The translations under genes and the position numbers were made by a program. Of a stretch of DNA of 36,798 nucleotides, positions 24,393-32,504 are shown piece after piece. The DNA comes from a virus, in the IMG/VR virus record IMGVR_UViG_3300009146_000026, positions 1 through 36,798 of that record; one strand, written 5' to 3'. Each line of letters begins with the position of its first letter. Within the stretch, counting starts at the first letter, position 1. The notes beneath the pieces are model-generated. The model ran no database searches, was not told where the DNA came from, and saw only the letters and a program-made list of their open reading frames with translations.

Positions 24393-24661
24393 GCGAGCAC
24401 GCCACCAAGACGGCTGGTGAGGTGGCCGACATCTTGCTCACGGCGATCATCGAGGTGATCGGCCATCCCATCATGCGCATGGATGTGGGTGTGCCAGAAG
24501 GGCTGACGCCAGACCCTGAGGAGGCCTTCTACACGGGTGTTCAGTATGGACTGGCACTGGCGCTCACCCTGGCCAAGTCGATGGGCGACCAGGCCCACTT
24601 CACCCTCGAAGAGGCGAATGTCCTTCTGGAGAGGATGCAGTCCATTGACCACACTGGCTGA
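24380..24661 (+). CDS. Hypothetical protein preceding primase
   Basis: This 93-residue protein starts from GTG 24380, chosen because GGAGGAG ends 5 nt upstream and the frame before it is inside the previous small gene. It reads MDALSEHATKTAGEVADILL, then a helical body with EEAFYTGVQYGLALALTLAK. No domain is recognised. It overlaps the start of the primase gene by 17 nt. Confidence 0.65.
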   Translation: MDALSEHATKTAGEVADILLTAIIEVIGHPIMRMDVGVPEGLTPDPEEAFYTGVQYGLALALTLAKSMGDQAHFTLEEANVLLERMQSIDHTG

Positions 24662-25481
24662 GGCACTTGCGTTCGGCCAGGGCATCGAGCGTCCCTTCGT
24701 CTGTCCATCTCATGATGACACGCATGCCTCTGCGTCCGTGAACGTCGCCTTGGGGGTCTGGTACTGCTACGCGTGCCAGGCCCACGGGACGTTGGACGAC
24801 CATGTGCCCACGGTCGATGAGGCCCTGTCGGTGTTGTCCGGCAGGGCCAAGCCACGGGTGTACGCAGAGGCATGGCTGGACATCTTCGACGCCTACCAGC
24901 CATCTCCGTACTGGTCGAGTCGGTATGGGACTGAAGTGGCTGAGTGGTTCAGGTGTGGGACTCACCCGCTCACCGGCAATCCCACCTACCCCTTGCGTGG
25001 CCCTGACGGGCGACCGAGGGGTGTTGTGCAACGTCAGGAGGGCGATCCCAAGTACCTGTACCCGGCAGGTGCTCGGACCTCCGACACATTCTTCGGCAGG
25101 CTCGACCCCAAGAACGTGGTCGTCCTCGTCGAGGGTGCCTCCGATGTCATGGCGATCCACTACGACGGCGATGTCCCTGGGGACTGGTCCGTGCTGGGTT
25201 GCTATGGCTCGGGGGTGCATGTCCCGCAGATCGACCTGCTGCGGGATGCGGCACCGCGACTGATCGTCGCGGCGTTCGACGCCGACCGCGCTGGCTACGA
25301 GGCCAGTGAGCGGGCGGTGCGTGCCTGCTCCCCGATAGCCCGGGTCATCACCCATGACTGGGCTACTCAGGGAGTGAACGATCCCGGCGATCTGATGACC
25401 GGGAAAGCAATGTCAGGGCTCCGCAGTACGGTGGAGTCCATTGCACAGAGAAGGAAGAAGGAGACCACGCATGACAGATGA
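24645..25481 (+). CDS. DnaG-like DNA primase (zinc finger plus Toprim)
   Basis: This 278-residue protein would make RNA primers for phage DNA synthesis. The zinc-binding site is C20-P-S-H23 and C41-Y-A-C44 near the N-terminus, as in CHC2-type primases. A Toprim domain follows: VVVLVEGASD with E163, then VAAFDADRAG with D212/D214, then NDPGDLM. It is shorter than bacterial DnaG and lacks the helicase-binding tail. The start is TTG 24645, with a GGAGAGG 10 nt upstream; no ATG or GTG fits before the zinc site. Placement after a DnaB-like gene supports the role. Confidence 0.88.
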   Translation: MTTLAEALAFGQGIERPFVCPSHDDTHASASVNVALGVWYCYACQAHGTLDDHVPTVDEALSVLSGRAKPRVYAEAWLDIFDAYQPSPYWSSRYGTEVAEWFRCGTHPLTGNPTYPLRGPDGRPRGVVQRQEGDPKYLYPAGARTSDTFFGRLDPKNVVVLVEGASDVMAIHYDGDVPGDWSVLGCYGSGVHVPQIDLLRDAAPRLIVAAFDADRAGYEASERAVRACSPIARVITHDWATQGVNDPGDLMTGKAMSGLRSTVESIAQRRKKETTHDR

Positions 25482-25878
25482 GGAAGCCATGGAGCACAAC
25501 GACGCGAAGGACCTGGAGATCGAGATTCTCCGCCTTGAGAGCCTGAAGCAGCAGCGGGACGAGATCATCCTGGAGATCAAGGACATCGAGTCCTACCTCG
25601 ACAAGGTCGTGGCCAAGGACTACACGGTCGATGACGGTGATGATCGTGTTGTCGCCACCGTGGTCCGTGGCTACACCGACAAGTTCCAGGACGAGGTCAT
25701 CTCCAAGGAGTACCCCGAGATCTGGGAGATCGTCACCAAGCGGGTCGCTGACAAGAAGTTGTACCTGCAGGCGATCCGCGACGGGAAGATCACCGAGGAC
25801 ATGAACACAAGGTTCGTGATCTCAGTTCCCAAGCGGTCCTACACCTTGATCACCAGGGTCAAGGAGGAGACCGAATGA
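25471..25878 (+). CDS. Hypothetical coiled-coil protein
   Basis: This 135-residue protein is acidic. Residues about 15-50 form a clear coiled coil (EILRLESLKQQRDEIILEIK). The C-terminal half is mixed and basic (VPKRSYTLITRVKEE). The ATG follows GGAGACCACGC. No family is recognised; the location between primase and polymerase genes suggests a replication accessory role (inference). Confidence 0.7.
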   Translation: MTDEEAMEHNDAKDLEIEILRLESLKQQRDEIILEIKDIESYLDKVVAKDYTVDDGDDRVVATVVRGYTDKFQDEVISKEYPEIWEIVTKRVADKKLYLQAIRDGKITEDMNTRFVISVPKRSYTLITRVKEETE

Positions 25879-26111
25879 GCGGCCAGATGCCCATGGGACG
25901 CCCGGAGCAGGGCAACCAGGACCGTGCCGTCGCCAGCATCTCGTTCCAGTTCTACCTGAACGGGCAGCAGGCATGGGCCAGAGGTGAGTACGAGACCTAC
26001 GTGCACACCGGAGAGGTGCAGGAGGAGGCCATGCTGAGGGCCACCGACAACGCATTGGTCATCGCACTGGAGACCAGAGACGCATTCATCACCAAGAGCA
26101 AGGAGCACTGA
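25875..26111 (+). CDS. Hypothetical protein
   Basis: This 78-residue protein has a short disordered start (MSGQMPMGRPEQGNQDRA) followed by a compact strand-strand-helix body (SISFQFYLNGQQAWARGEY). No domain is recognised. ATGA overlap with the previous gene and a GGAGACC ribosome site support it. Confidence 0.65.
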   Translation: MSGQMPMGRPEQGNQDRAVASISFQFYLNGQQAWARGEYETYVHTGEVQEEAMLRATDNALVIALETRDAFITKSKEH

Positions 26112-26113
26112 GC

Positions 26114-27109
26114 ATGGACTTTGGCGAGTGGAACTTCCTCGACAACGAGGAAGCCGCATCACGTCCCGGACGTGGGGACCAGTCACGGGTCTTCATCACC
26201 AGCCTGAAGGCTGACACGCCCCACCTGTTCTACTTCCTCACCAAGCCCGGCTCGTTCGCGGGCGACTGGGTCAACTTCAGGGAACTGAACACCCGTGAGG
26301 GCCTGAAGGTGGGGCCGGACCTTCCCAGCGACATGCGCTTCGGGATCGCGGTGCGCGACTACCGCATGGTCGATAACCAGATCACCGGCAAGCGCGTCAA
26401 GGAGATCGACAACAACCTCGATCCCCTGACCGCAGGCGCTCCCGGCAACCAGATGTGGATCAACGGGTCGAAGAACACCGACGCCAACGGTCTGATCAAG
26501 GTGACCGAGCGGTGCGCCGTCAACGTGGTGGACGCCATCACCGGCTACCACAAGATCCTCAAGATGAGCATGAGCGCCCGGGATGACATCCAGGGGTACT
26601 TCGCCGGGAAGGAGAAGGAGGAGGAGAACTTCCAGATCCAGAGTCGTCCCTACGAACTCCTCTACACCGGGGAGGGCTACAAGTGGCGGGTGGCCATACA
26701 TGGGGTCCGTCCCGGCAGCACTGTGATCCGTGACGGCAAGGCCGTCGAGGTGCCTCCTCACCCGCAGTTGGGAGACGCCCTCGACATCAGGAAGGTGCTC
26801 ATCGAGCAGCGCCAGGAGTTGGACGCCATTCTGGCGTCCTTCCCCACCCGTTCGGGTCAGCCCATCGACACCTCCAACGCCCCTGACTTCGTGCAGGAGG
26901 CGGCTGCTGCGATGGAGGAGATCAACGCCGAGGCCTTCGACATCTTCAAGGAGGCCGCGCCCAAGGGCAACGGCGACTCCGCGAAGGAGAAGTACCTGGC
27001 GATGAGCCCGGCGCGTCTCCGTGCCATGCACGCCAAGGCTGGGCTCGATGTGGAGCGCGGCGTCACCAAGGAAGCACTCGCTGAGAGTGCTGCCGCGAAC
27101 AACCTGTAG
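26114..27109 (+). CDS. Unknown 331-residue replication-region protein
   Basis: Not recognised. The N-terminal 230 residues look like a mixed alpha/beta domain (SRVFITSLKADTPHLFYFL, DMRFGIAVRDYRMVD). The C-terminal 100 residues are helical and acidic, with a low-complexity linker. It sits directly before the polymerase and is followed by a strong intrinsic terminator. An upstream gene closed off in this way may be made in larger amounts than the polymerase, as would suit an ssDNA-binding or processivity factor. That is inference; no OB-fold signature is evident by eye. Confidence 0.75.
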   Translation: MDFGEWNFLDNEEAASRPGRGDQSRVFITSLKADTPHLFYFLTKPGSFAGDWVNFRELNTREGLKVGPDLPSDMRFGIAVRDYRMVDNQITGKRVKEIDNNLDPLTAGAPGNQMWINGSKNTDANGLIKVTERCAVNVVDAITGYHKILKMSMSARDDIQGYFAGKEKEEENFQIQSRPYELLYTGEGYKWRVAIHGVRPGSTVIRDGKAVEVPPHPQLGDALDIRKVLIEQRQELDAILASFPTRSGQPIDTSNAPDFVQEAAAAMEEINAEAFDIFKEAAPKGNGDSAKEKYLAMSPARLRAMHAKAGLDVERGVTKEALAESAAANNL

Positions 27110-27120
27110 TTCCGGTCACT

Positions 27121-27155
27121 GGGAGGGGGCGCGCTTCGGCGTGCTCCCTCCCTTT
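27121..27155 (+). terminator. Intrinsic terminator or attenuator before the polymerase gene
   Basis: A 14-bp stem (27121-27134 with 27139-27152, two G-T pairs) closes a TTCG loop flanked by C and G, the very stable cUUCGg tetraloop. TTT follows at 27153-27155. It lies 11 nt after the stop of the 331-residue gene and 15 nt before the polymerase ATG. The short T-run suggests partial rather than complete termination. Confidence 0.75.
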
Positions 27156-27170
27156 CCGTTGGGAGAACAC

Positions 27171-29897
27171 ATGGTTTGGACACACGTTCACAGCATGTAC
27201 TCGGCGAAGGATGCCCTCCCTCATCCGGTGGACATCGTCGCCCGAGCGAAGCAGTTGGGCTTTCCGGCGCTGGCTCTGACCGATCACGGCAATATGGGTG
27301 GGATCGTTCCGTTCTACCTGGCCTGTCGCAAGAATGGCATAGAGCCCCTTCCGGGCATCGAGGCTTATGTGGCCTTCGAGCGGAGCAGGGAGGGCAAGGG
27401 CCGCAAGCGGGCCGAGACCTTCCACCTCACGATGCTGGCCACCAGCCTGACCGGCTATCGGAACCTGGTGGCGCTGCACAACGAGAGCCATCGCCAGTTC
27501 TACTACCAGCCGGTCATAGACCTGGGTGATCTGGCGTACGCGGCTGAGAACGGGGGCCTGGACGGCATCTACGGGCTCTCTGGCTGCTGGTTCGGCCTTG
27601 GCCCCAGGATGCTGCGAGAAGGCTCTCCAACAGCCGTCCTGGGGCTCCTGAAGGCTTTGGACGGGTGGTTCGGCTCGGGGTTCGCCATAGAACTGATGCA
27701 CCACGAGATATCCGACCAGGCCCACGACGACACCGAGCACGTGAAGATGCTCCACGCGGTGTCCGAGCGGCTGGGGCTGCCCACCGTGATCAGCCAGGAC
27801 AGCCACTACGTGTACGCCCAGGACCGGGCAGACCACGACATGTACAAGTGGCTCACGTCCTGGGGTCGTCCTGACGAGGCGCAGTGGCCCGGCAGGTTGG
27901 GCTACCACATGGTGGGCTTCGACGAGGTCAAGCACCTCTACCCGAAGCACATCTGGGACAAGGCGATGGACGGGATGCTGGACCTCTACAAGATGGCCCA
28001 CGTCCGCATCCCGGAGTTGGAGTCCTACCACCTGCGGGTGCCCGACATGGCGCTCACCGAGGACCCGATGAGAACGCTGAAGACGATCTGCGACCACAAC
28101 CTCGCAGAGGCGATCCACTCCAAGCACATCGCCCGTGTCTCCGGGAAGACCTTCTGGAACCGGCTGGAGGACGAGTACGAGGTCATCGAGTCATCCGGGT
28201 TCGCCCCGTACCTGATGCTGGTCAAGGAGGTGTGCGACGAACTGGAGAAACGGGGGATCGTCTGGTCGGTTCGTGGCAGCGCCAGCGGGTCGCTGGTCTG
28301 CTACCTGCTGGGGATCACCTCGTTCGAGCCGATCAGATGGCGGCTGCGGTTCGACCGTTTCCTGTCCACGGATCGGACCAAACCCCCGGACATCGACATC
28401 GACATGGACCCTGAGTTCAGGGAGTCGATGTTCGAGTACCTGGGCAGCAGGTTCCACACCCTGCGGATCGGCACATGGTCGAAGTTCAAGTTGACCGCAG
28501 AGGATGACGACGACTTCGACCCCGCCAAGCCACAGCGGGGATCGTTGCCGGTGCAGTACAAGTACGCCCTCGGCAAGATCATCGAGGAGCAGCACGGGTC
28601 CGACCGCAAGAGGTGGCCGCGTGAAGCCCATGATCGGTGGAACGCAGAGATCCCGGCCAAGGACTGGAAGCGGCTGCAGGCGCTGGACAGGTACCGGGCG
28701 TACAAGAACTGGTCCACCCATGCCGCCGGGCTGATCATCACCGACGACGAGCAGGCGATCGCGGAGATCCCGCAACTGGCCGTCACCGGCAAGGACTACA
28801 TGGTCTCGGCGTTCAACAAGGACGACGTGGAACGGCTGGGGCTGGTCAAGTTGGACCTGCTCAACCTGAAGTTGCTGACCGCGATCCGGGTCATGCAGCA
28901 GGTGTCCGGGGTCAAGCACAAGGACGTGCCACCCGGTGACGGCAAGGTGTACACCCACATCAACCGGGGAAACGTGACCGGCATCTTCCAGTTGGAAGGA
29001 GGTTCCACCAAGCAGGGGATCAGGCGGCTGAGGCCATCCAAGATCGAGGACCTGGTGGCTGCGGTGGCCCTGTTCCGTCCGGCCACGATGGACTCCGGGG
29101 CCACCGATGACTTCCTGCGCCGTCGGAACAAGGAGTTGAAGGTGCCCGAACGGCATCCGCTGATCGCGGGCGTGACCAAGGACACCTACGGCATCCTGCT
29201 CTACCAGGAGCAGGCCATAGAGATTTTCCGTGGTCTGGGCATGACCATCGAGGAGATCGAGGCTGCCAGGGGAGCCATCAAGGCCTCAAACGCAGGTGTC
29301 CATGACGCCGGGCTCGTGCTGGCTGAGATGTCGGTGCGGATCGGTGAACTGGCCACTGGGCTTGGCATGTCCGATGAGGATCAGCGATGGCTCAGCAACA
29401 CGCTGGCCGCCTTCGCCGGGTACTCGTTCAACAGGTCCCACGCCGTGGCCTACGCCGTGTGGGCGTACAAGTCGGCGTGGTACTCGCTGCACCATCCGGT
29501 GGCGTTCTGGACCGGGATGCTCACCGCCCACTCGGGTGCCTCTGAGAAGGAGCGCACGAAGCAGTACCTGACGGCTGCCGTTGCCGCAGGGGTCGCGATC
29601 CGGCCCCCGAACGTGCGGACATCAGGTGTCACCTACCGGGCCGATCCACGGGCGCAGTTCATCTACAAGGGACTGCTCTCCATCAACGGGATCGGCGTCA
29701 AGACTGCGGAGGAGATCGTCCGCAACCAGCCGTACACGAGCCTGGACGACTTCGCCACAAGGGTGTCCAACAGGCTGGTGACCGGCAGCAAGAACCTCGG
29801 TCTGGGTGTCCACCCGGCTGAGTGCACTGGGGCAGTCGCCCTGCTTCACACCGCTGGAGCCCTCAAGGGGCTGGAGTTCGAGAAGGAGACCAGATGA
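27171..29897 (+). CDS. DnaE-type (family C) DNA polymerase III alpha with PHP domain
   Basis: This 908-residue replicative polymerase has an N-terminal PHP domain with THVHSMYSAKDA and ALTDHGNMGG; the metal-binding His residues appear kept, so a proofreading or pyrophosphatase activity is possible. The polymerase core has VRGSASGSLVCYLLGI, then PPDIDIDMD with D407 and D409, then LVKLDLLNLKLL with D562, equivalent to the E. coli DnaE D401/D403/D555 triad. A helix-hairpin-helix (SINGIGVKTAEEIV) lies near the C-terminus. It ends soon after, so the OB and tau-binding regions of bacterial alpha (about 1160 residues) are missing. ATG 27171 follows GGGAGA; an upstream in-frame ATG would overlap the previous gene. 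Confidence 0.92.
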   Translation: MVWTHVHSMYSAKDALPHPVDIVARAKQLGFPALALTDHGNMGGIVPFYLACRKNGIEPLPGIEAYVAFERSREGKGRKRAETFHLTMLATSLTGYRNLVALHNESHRQFYYQPVIDLGDLAYAAENGGLDGIYGLSGCWFGLGPRMLREGSPTAVLGLLKALDGWFGSGFAIELMHHEISDQAHDDTEHVKMLHAVSERLGLPTVISQDSHYVYAQDRADHDMYKWLTSWGRPDEAQWPGRLGYHMVGFDEVKHLYPKHIWDKAMDGMLDLYKMAHVRIPELESYHLRVPDMALTEDPMRTLKTICDHNLAEAIHSKHIARVSGKTFWNRLEDEYEVIESSGFAPYLMLVKEVCDELEKRGIVWSVRGSASGSLVCYLLGITSFEPIRWRLRFDRFLSTDRTKPPDIDIDMDPEFRESMFEYLGSRFHTLRIGTWSKFKLTAEDDDDFDPAKPQRGSLPVQYKYALGKIIEEQHGSDRKRWPREAHDRWNAEIPAKDWKRLQALDRYRAYKNWSTHAAGLIITDDEQAIAEIPQLAVTGKDYMVSAFNKDDVERLGLVKLDLLNLKLLTAIRVMQQVSGVKHKDVPPGDGKVYTHINRGNVTGIFQLEGGSTKQGIRRLRPSKIEDLVAAVALFRPATMDSGATDDFLRRRNKELKVPERHPLIAGVTKDTYGILLYQEQAIEIFRGLGMTIEEIEAARGAIKASNAGVHDAGLVLAEMSVRIGELATGLGMSDEDQRWLSNTLAAFAGYSFNRSHAVAYAVWAYKSAWYSLHHPVAFWTGMLTAHSGASEKERTKQYLTAAVAAGVAIRPPNVRTSGVTYRADPRAQFIYKGLLSINGIGVKTAEEIVRNQPYTSLDDFATRVSNRLVTGSKNLGLGVHPAECTGAVALLHTAGALKGLEFEKETR

Positions 29898-30223
29898 ACG
29901 GATTCGACGATGACGTTGGCAAGGCGCGGCGCGATCATCCCGACACAGCGCATGAGGCGGCCCGGATGATCCTTCCAAGATCAGGAACGCTGCGCAGGAA
30001 GGTCTACGACTTCATCGTCGACCAGGGCTACTACGGGGCCACGGACGACGGTATACGGGCGCACCGGTCGATGATCGGCAACACCGAACGCCCCCGGCGG
30101 GTGGAGTTGGTGGACGAGAGCCTGATCAGGGACAGCGGTGTGCGACGGGTGTCGCAAGGACGGAGACGCATCGTGTGGGTCGCCGTGTACGAAGACGAAC
30201 TGGAGGAGGAGACCAATGGCTGA
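29894..30223 (+). CDS. Winged-helix-type DNA-binding protein
   Basis: This 109-residue protein has a HEAARMILPRSGTLRRKVYDF stretch, then GATDDGIRAHRSMIGNTERPR, then a SLIRDSGVRR strand turn. This layout (predicted winged helix with NTxxxRRxELV) is common in small actinophage proteins placed near replication genes. It may regulate transcription or bind replication DNA. ATG overlaps the polymerase stop and is preceded by GGAGACCAG. Confidence 0.65.
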   Translation: MNGFDDDVGKARRDHPDTAHEAARMILPRSGTLRRKVYDFIVDQGYYGATDDGIRAHRSMIGNTERPRRVELVDESLIRDSGVRRVSQGRRRIVWVAVYEDELEEETNG

Positions 30224-30662
30224 CATCAGCAAGTTGAAGACGGTGCTGGGCATCGTCAAGGAGTTGGCGGCACTGCAGGAGCACCCCACTGCCAAGCCCA
30301 TGGACCACAAGTACCAGGGGCTTTTTTGGAAGCAGGACGAGTGGATCAGGGAGGCGTTCCCAATCGACCTGGTGGACATCGACCTGGTGGATAACGTGGA
30401 CAACGGCCCGTCCTGCGGCACGGCCATGTGCTTCGCCGGATGGACCGCGTACCTGGACGGGTTCACCGATGTCGATGGCTACGAGCGCGTGATGGTGAAT
30501 CCGACGACCGGGGAGACGTTGGCGATGGACGGCATCGAGGAGTACGCCACGGACTCCTTGGACCTGACCACGTATCAGGCCGATGACCTGTTCGAAGGAG
30601 GCAACGAACTCAGTGATCTGGAGGAGATCATCGACTTCATCGCCGAGCAGGAGAAAGGATGA
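30216..30662 (+). CDS. CGTxMCFAGW-family protein, copy 1
   Basis: This is a 148-residue acidic protein. The conserved core reads GLFWKQDEWI, then CGTAMCFAGWTAYLDGFTD, then MVNPTTGE, then ADDLFEGGNEL. The same blocks occur in the 151-residue protein encoded at 34283-34738, so the two are paralogs. The two closely spaced Cys could bind a metal or form a disulphide. Function is unknown. ATG 30216 follows GGAGACCA; the longer upstream frame lies inside the previous gene. Confidence 0.75.
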   Translation: MADISKLKTVLGIVKELAALQEHPTAKPMDHKYQGLFWKQDEWIREAFPIDLVDIDLVDNVDNGPSCGTAMCFAGWTAYLDGFTDVDGYERVMVNPTTGETLAMDGIEEYATDSLDLTTYQADDLFEGGNELSDLEEIIDFIAEQEKG

Positions 30663-30910
30663 CTGACCACGACCCGCTGTGTGCAATCAACACGGGCATA
30701 CCCGGCGACGCATGTGACTGCCTGCTGATCGCCAAGGTCCGTGCCGATGAGATGGAGAAGTGCTACGCCGACGTGATCCCAAGAGTTCGCATGGCCCATG
30801 ACCAGTTGCGCGCCAAGGTGGAGGCGTTGCTCAACGAGATGCACTCCGACTGGAGCAATCCTCGCTATCAAGCGGTCCTAGCCCTGATCGACGGGGGCGG
30901 CGATGAGTAG
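30659..30910 (+). CDS. HDPxC...CxC small protein, copy 1
   Basis: This 83-residue protein starts MTDHDPLCAINTG then DACDCLLIAKVRADE, with a helical body containing LRAKVEAL and ending LIDGGGDE. It belongs to a local family with the products of 30903-31187 and 31352-31678. C-x(n)-C-x-C could bind zinc. It overlaps both neighbours by 4-8 nt. Confidence 0.68.
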   Translation: MTDHDPLCAINTGIPGDACDCLLIAKVRADEMEKCYADVIPRVRMAHDQLRAKVEALLNEMHSDWSNPRYQAVLALIDGGGDE

Positions 30911-31187
30911 ATGGCAGGACGCTCACGACCCGATGTGCCCAGCATCCCGGGCGAAGAACTGGCAGGCGTGGTTCGCCTCCATATGGTGTCAGTGCTACCC
31001 GATCCGCTTGGGCAGGCTCGAAGGCGAGAAGGACGCTCGACGCTTCAGGAAGGCTGTCCTGACCGATTTCCGCGATCAAGTGGAGGCGCTGCGAACCAAC
31101 TTCAAGGACGACCTCGGTGAGATGTGGAACATGGCACTGGACCGGGTGATCACCCTGATCGACGGGGGCGACGATGACTCAGCCTGA
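30903..31187 (+). CDS. HDPxC...CxC small protein, copy 2 (diverged)
   Basis: This 94-residue protein begins MSRWQDAHDPMCPASRAKNW with WCQCYPIRLGRLEGEKDAR. It keeps the HDPxC and CxC elements and the VEAL and TLIDGGDDD ends of its neighbours, but the middle is different. Function is unknown. Confidence 0.65.
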   Translation: MSRWQDAHDPMCPASRAKNWQAWFASIWCQCYPIRLGRLEGEKDARRFRKAVLTDFRDQVEALRTNFKDDLGEMWNMALDRVITLIDGGDDDSA

Positions 31188-31359
31188 TACCGCGATCTGC
31201 GCCAACTGCGGCAAGCCGATCCGTCATCCGGAGTCGGGCTCGTACCCGCCGGAGGTTGAGTGGGTCCATGTGCGGAATCGGATGGGGAGCGGCAATCGGT
31301 ACTGCGGCATCGACGGATTCGTCGCCAAGCCCGCCCTGCGCGGGAGCGGCGATGACTGA
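31174..31359 (+). CDS. Small zinc-ribbon-like protein
   Basis: This 61-residue protein contains CANCGKPIRHPE near the start and NRYCGIDG later. CxxC and a third Cys suggest a small zinc-binding fold, though the fourth ligand is not clear. It lies within the run of Cys-containing small genes and overlaps its neighbours. Confidence 0.6.
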   Translation: MTQPDTAICANCGKPIRHPESGSYPPEVEWVHVRNRMGSGNRYCGIDGFVAKPALRGSGDD

Positions 31360-31678
31360 CCACGATTTGCGGTGTCCCGCTCCGCAGTACTGGCATTCTC
31401 CCGGAACGGCCATGGCTGCATGTCAGTGCGACTTGATCGCCAAGGTTCGCGCCGATGAGCGGGACAAACTGGACGCAGGCTGGCTGTACTACTCGGCAGC
31501 GGCGGCTGACGTTGTGCAGGCTGTTCGCCTCGATGAGCGTGCTGACCTCCGCGCCAAGGTGGAGGCGCTGGGTCACACCAACATCTGCTCCATCCAACTT
31601 CGCAGTCCCAAGTACCGGCAGTGCACCTGCTTCCAGAAGGATGTGCTCGCACTGCTTGTAGGAAGTGACGATGACTAA
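31352..31678 (+). CDS. HDPxC...CxC small protein, copy 3
   Basis: This 108-residue protein begins MTDHDLRCPAPQYWHS with ACQCDLIAKVRADERD and later LRAKVEALGH, closely matching copy 1 but with a 30-residue insertion. The DNA is also alike over the LIAKVRADE and RAKVEAL codons, which points to local duplication. An extra CTCF pair is present near the end. Function is unknown. Confidence 0.68.
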   Translation: MTDHDLRCPAPQYWHSPGTAMAACQCDLIAKVRADERDKLDAGWLYYSAAAADVVQAVRLDERADLRAKVEALGHTNICSIQLRSPKYRQCTCFQKDVLALLVGSDDD

Positions 31679-31886
31679 CCGCGACAGGTGCCGGTGGTGC
31701 GGACGGTTTGTTCCGGTCGGAACCGAGCCCACCACAAGGACCATCAAGAGCGCAGACGAGTCATGGCGCAGGGTGCAGCAGATGCTGTGCCCGCAACACT
31801 CACGGGACTGGTCTGTTGACCTTCCGTGGAACAGAGAGGCGGACCTGACGCTGCCTCTGGAAGTGCTAGGAGAGGAGACCGAATGA
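31671..31886 (+). CDS. Small zinc-finger-like protein
   Basis: This 71-residue protein has CRWCGRFV at residues 7-14 and CPQHSRDW near residue 40, giving a CxxC...CxxH set that could bind one zinc. A preceding GTG (31665) is an alternative start; the ATG was kept because AGGAAG is well spaced before it. The C-terminus encodes the ribosome site of the next gene. Confidence 0.62.
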   Translation: MTNRDRCRWCGRFVPVGTEPTTRTIKSADESWRRVQQMLCPQHSRDWSVDLPWNREADLTLPLEVLGEETE

Positions 31887-32194
31887 GTGCCGAACACCCA
31901 GCAGTGACCACCAACGTCCTCAGGATGCTCAACGAGGACGCCAAGAACCGGAACCGGGCACTGGAGCCGAAGTGGCTGGAGGAGCAGGTCGATCCGGAGG
32001 GACTACATGTCATCGACCGGGTCCTGCTGCACAACGATGTGGAGTGGAGGTGCCGCGTCTTCGTCAAGATCAAGGGATCGGAGCACCCGGTGATCGCCTG
32101 GATCGACATCTCGATGAAGAACTGGGAACACATCGTCGAGGCTGACGCCAAGATCAACGAGATCCTGAACAACGCCGTGGAGGCCTCCGAATGA
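31883..32194 (+). CDS. Hypothetical protein
   Basis: This 103-residue protein has an N-terminal helix (VLRMLNEDAKNRNRALEPKW), then strands (EWRCRVFVKIKG, VIAWIDIS) and a final helix. No family is recognised. ATGA overlap and GGAGACC support the start. Confidence 0.66.
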   Translation: MSAEHPAVTTNVLRMLNEDAKNRNRALEPKWLEEQVDPEGLHVIDRVLLHNDVEWRCRVFVKIKGSEHPVIAWIDISMKNWEHIVEADAKINEILNNAVEASE

Positions 32195-32358
32195 GCACGC
32201 CAGAGACCGTGACTGTGACTGTCACGTACAAGTTCGACTTCAGCCTGGCTGAGTGGGGTGAGAGCGACGACCCGGTGGGCATGGTGACCGGGGAAACCCT
32301 GTCGATGTTCGACTGCGTGGGCACGGAGCCCTTCGAGGTCAAGGTGGAGACCACATGA
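32191..32358 (+). CDS. Very small hypothetical protein (55 residues)
   Basis: ATGA with the previous stop opens MSTPETVTVTVTYKFDFS, then EWGESDDPVG and a C-terminal EVKVETT. It looks beta-rich. The final codons carry the GGAGACC site of the next gene. No family is recognised. Confidence 0.55.
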   Translation: MSTPETVTVTVTYKFDFSLAEWGESDDPVGMVTGETLSMFDCVGTEPFEVKVETT

Positions 32359-32504
32359 GTCCGCAGGAGCACTTCGTCAAGGTCAACCCGGAATGGGTGC
32401 GCATGGCTGCAGAGGACATGGAACGGGAAGGCCCTGACTTCTCTGTCACCTGGGAGAGCACAACCGGCGATCTGGTGACTCTGGTGTGGGAGGACGACTC
32501 ATGA
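32355..32504 (+). CDS. Very small hypothetical protein (49 residues)
   Basis: ATGA overlap at both ends and GGAGACC before the ATG. The protein reads MSPQEHFVKVNPEWVRMAAE followed by a short strand-rich acidic end. Function is unknown. Confidence 0.55.
   Translation: MSPQEHFVKVNPEWVRMAAEDMEREGPDFSVTWESTTGDLVTLVWEDDS

Noticed and set aside
26183-29156. Minus-strand open frames of 280-354 residues opposite the polymerase and 331-residue genes
   Set aside because: They mirror codon structure of the real genes, lack ribosome sites and contain no recognisable domain.
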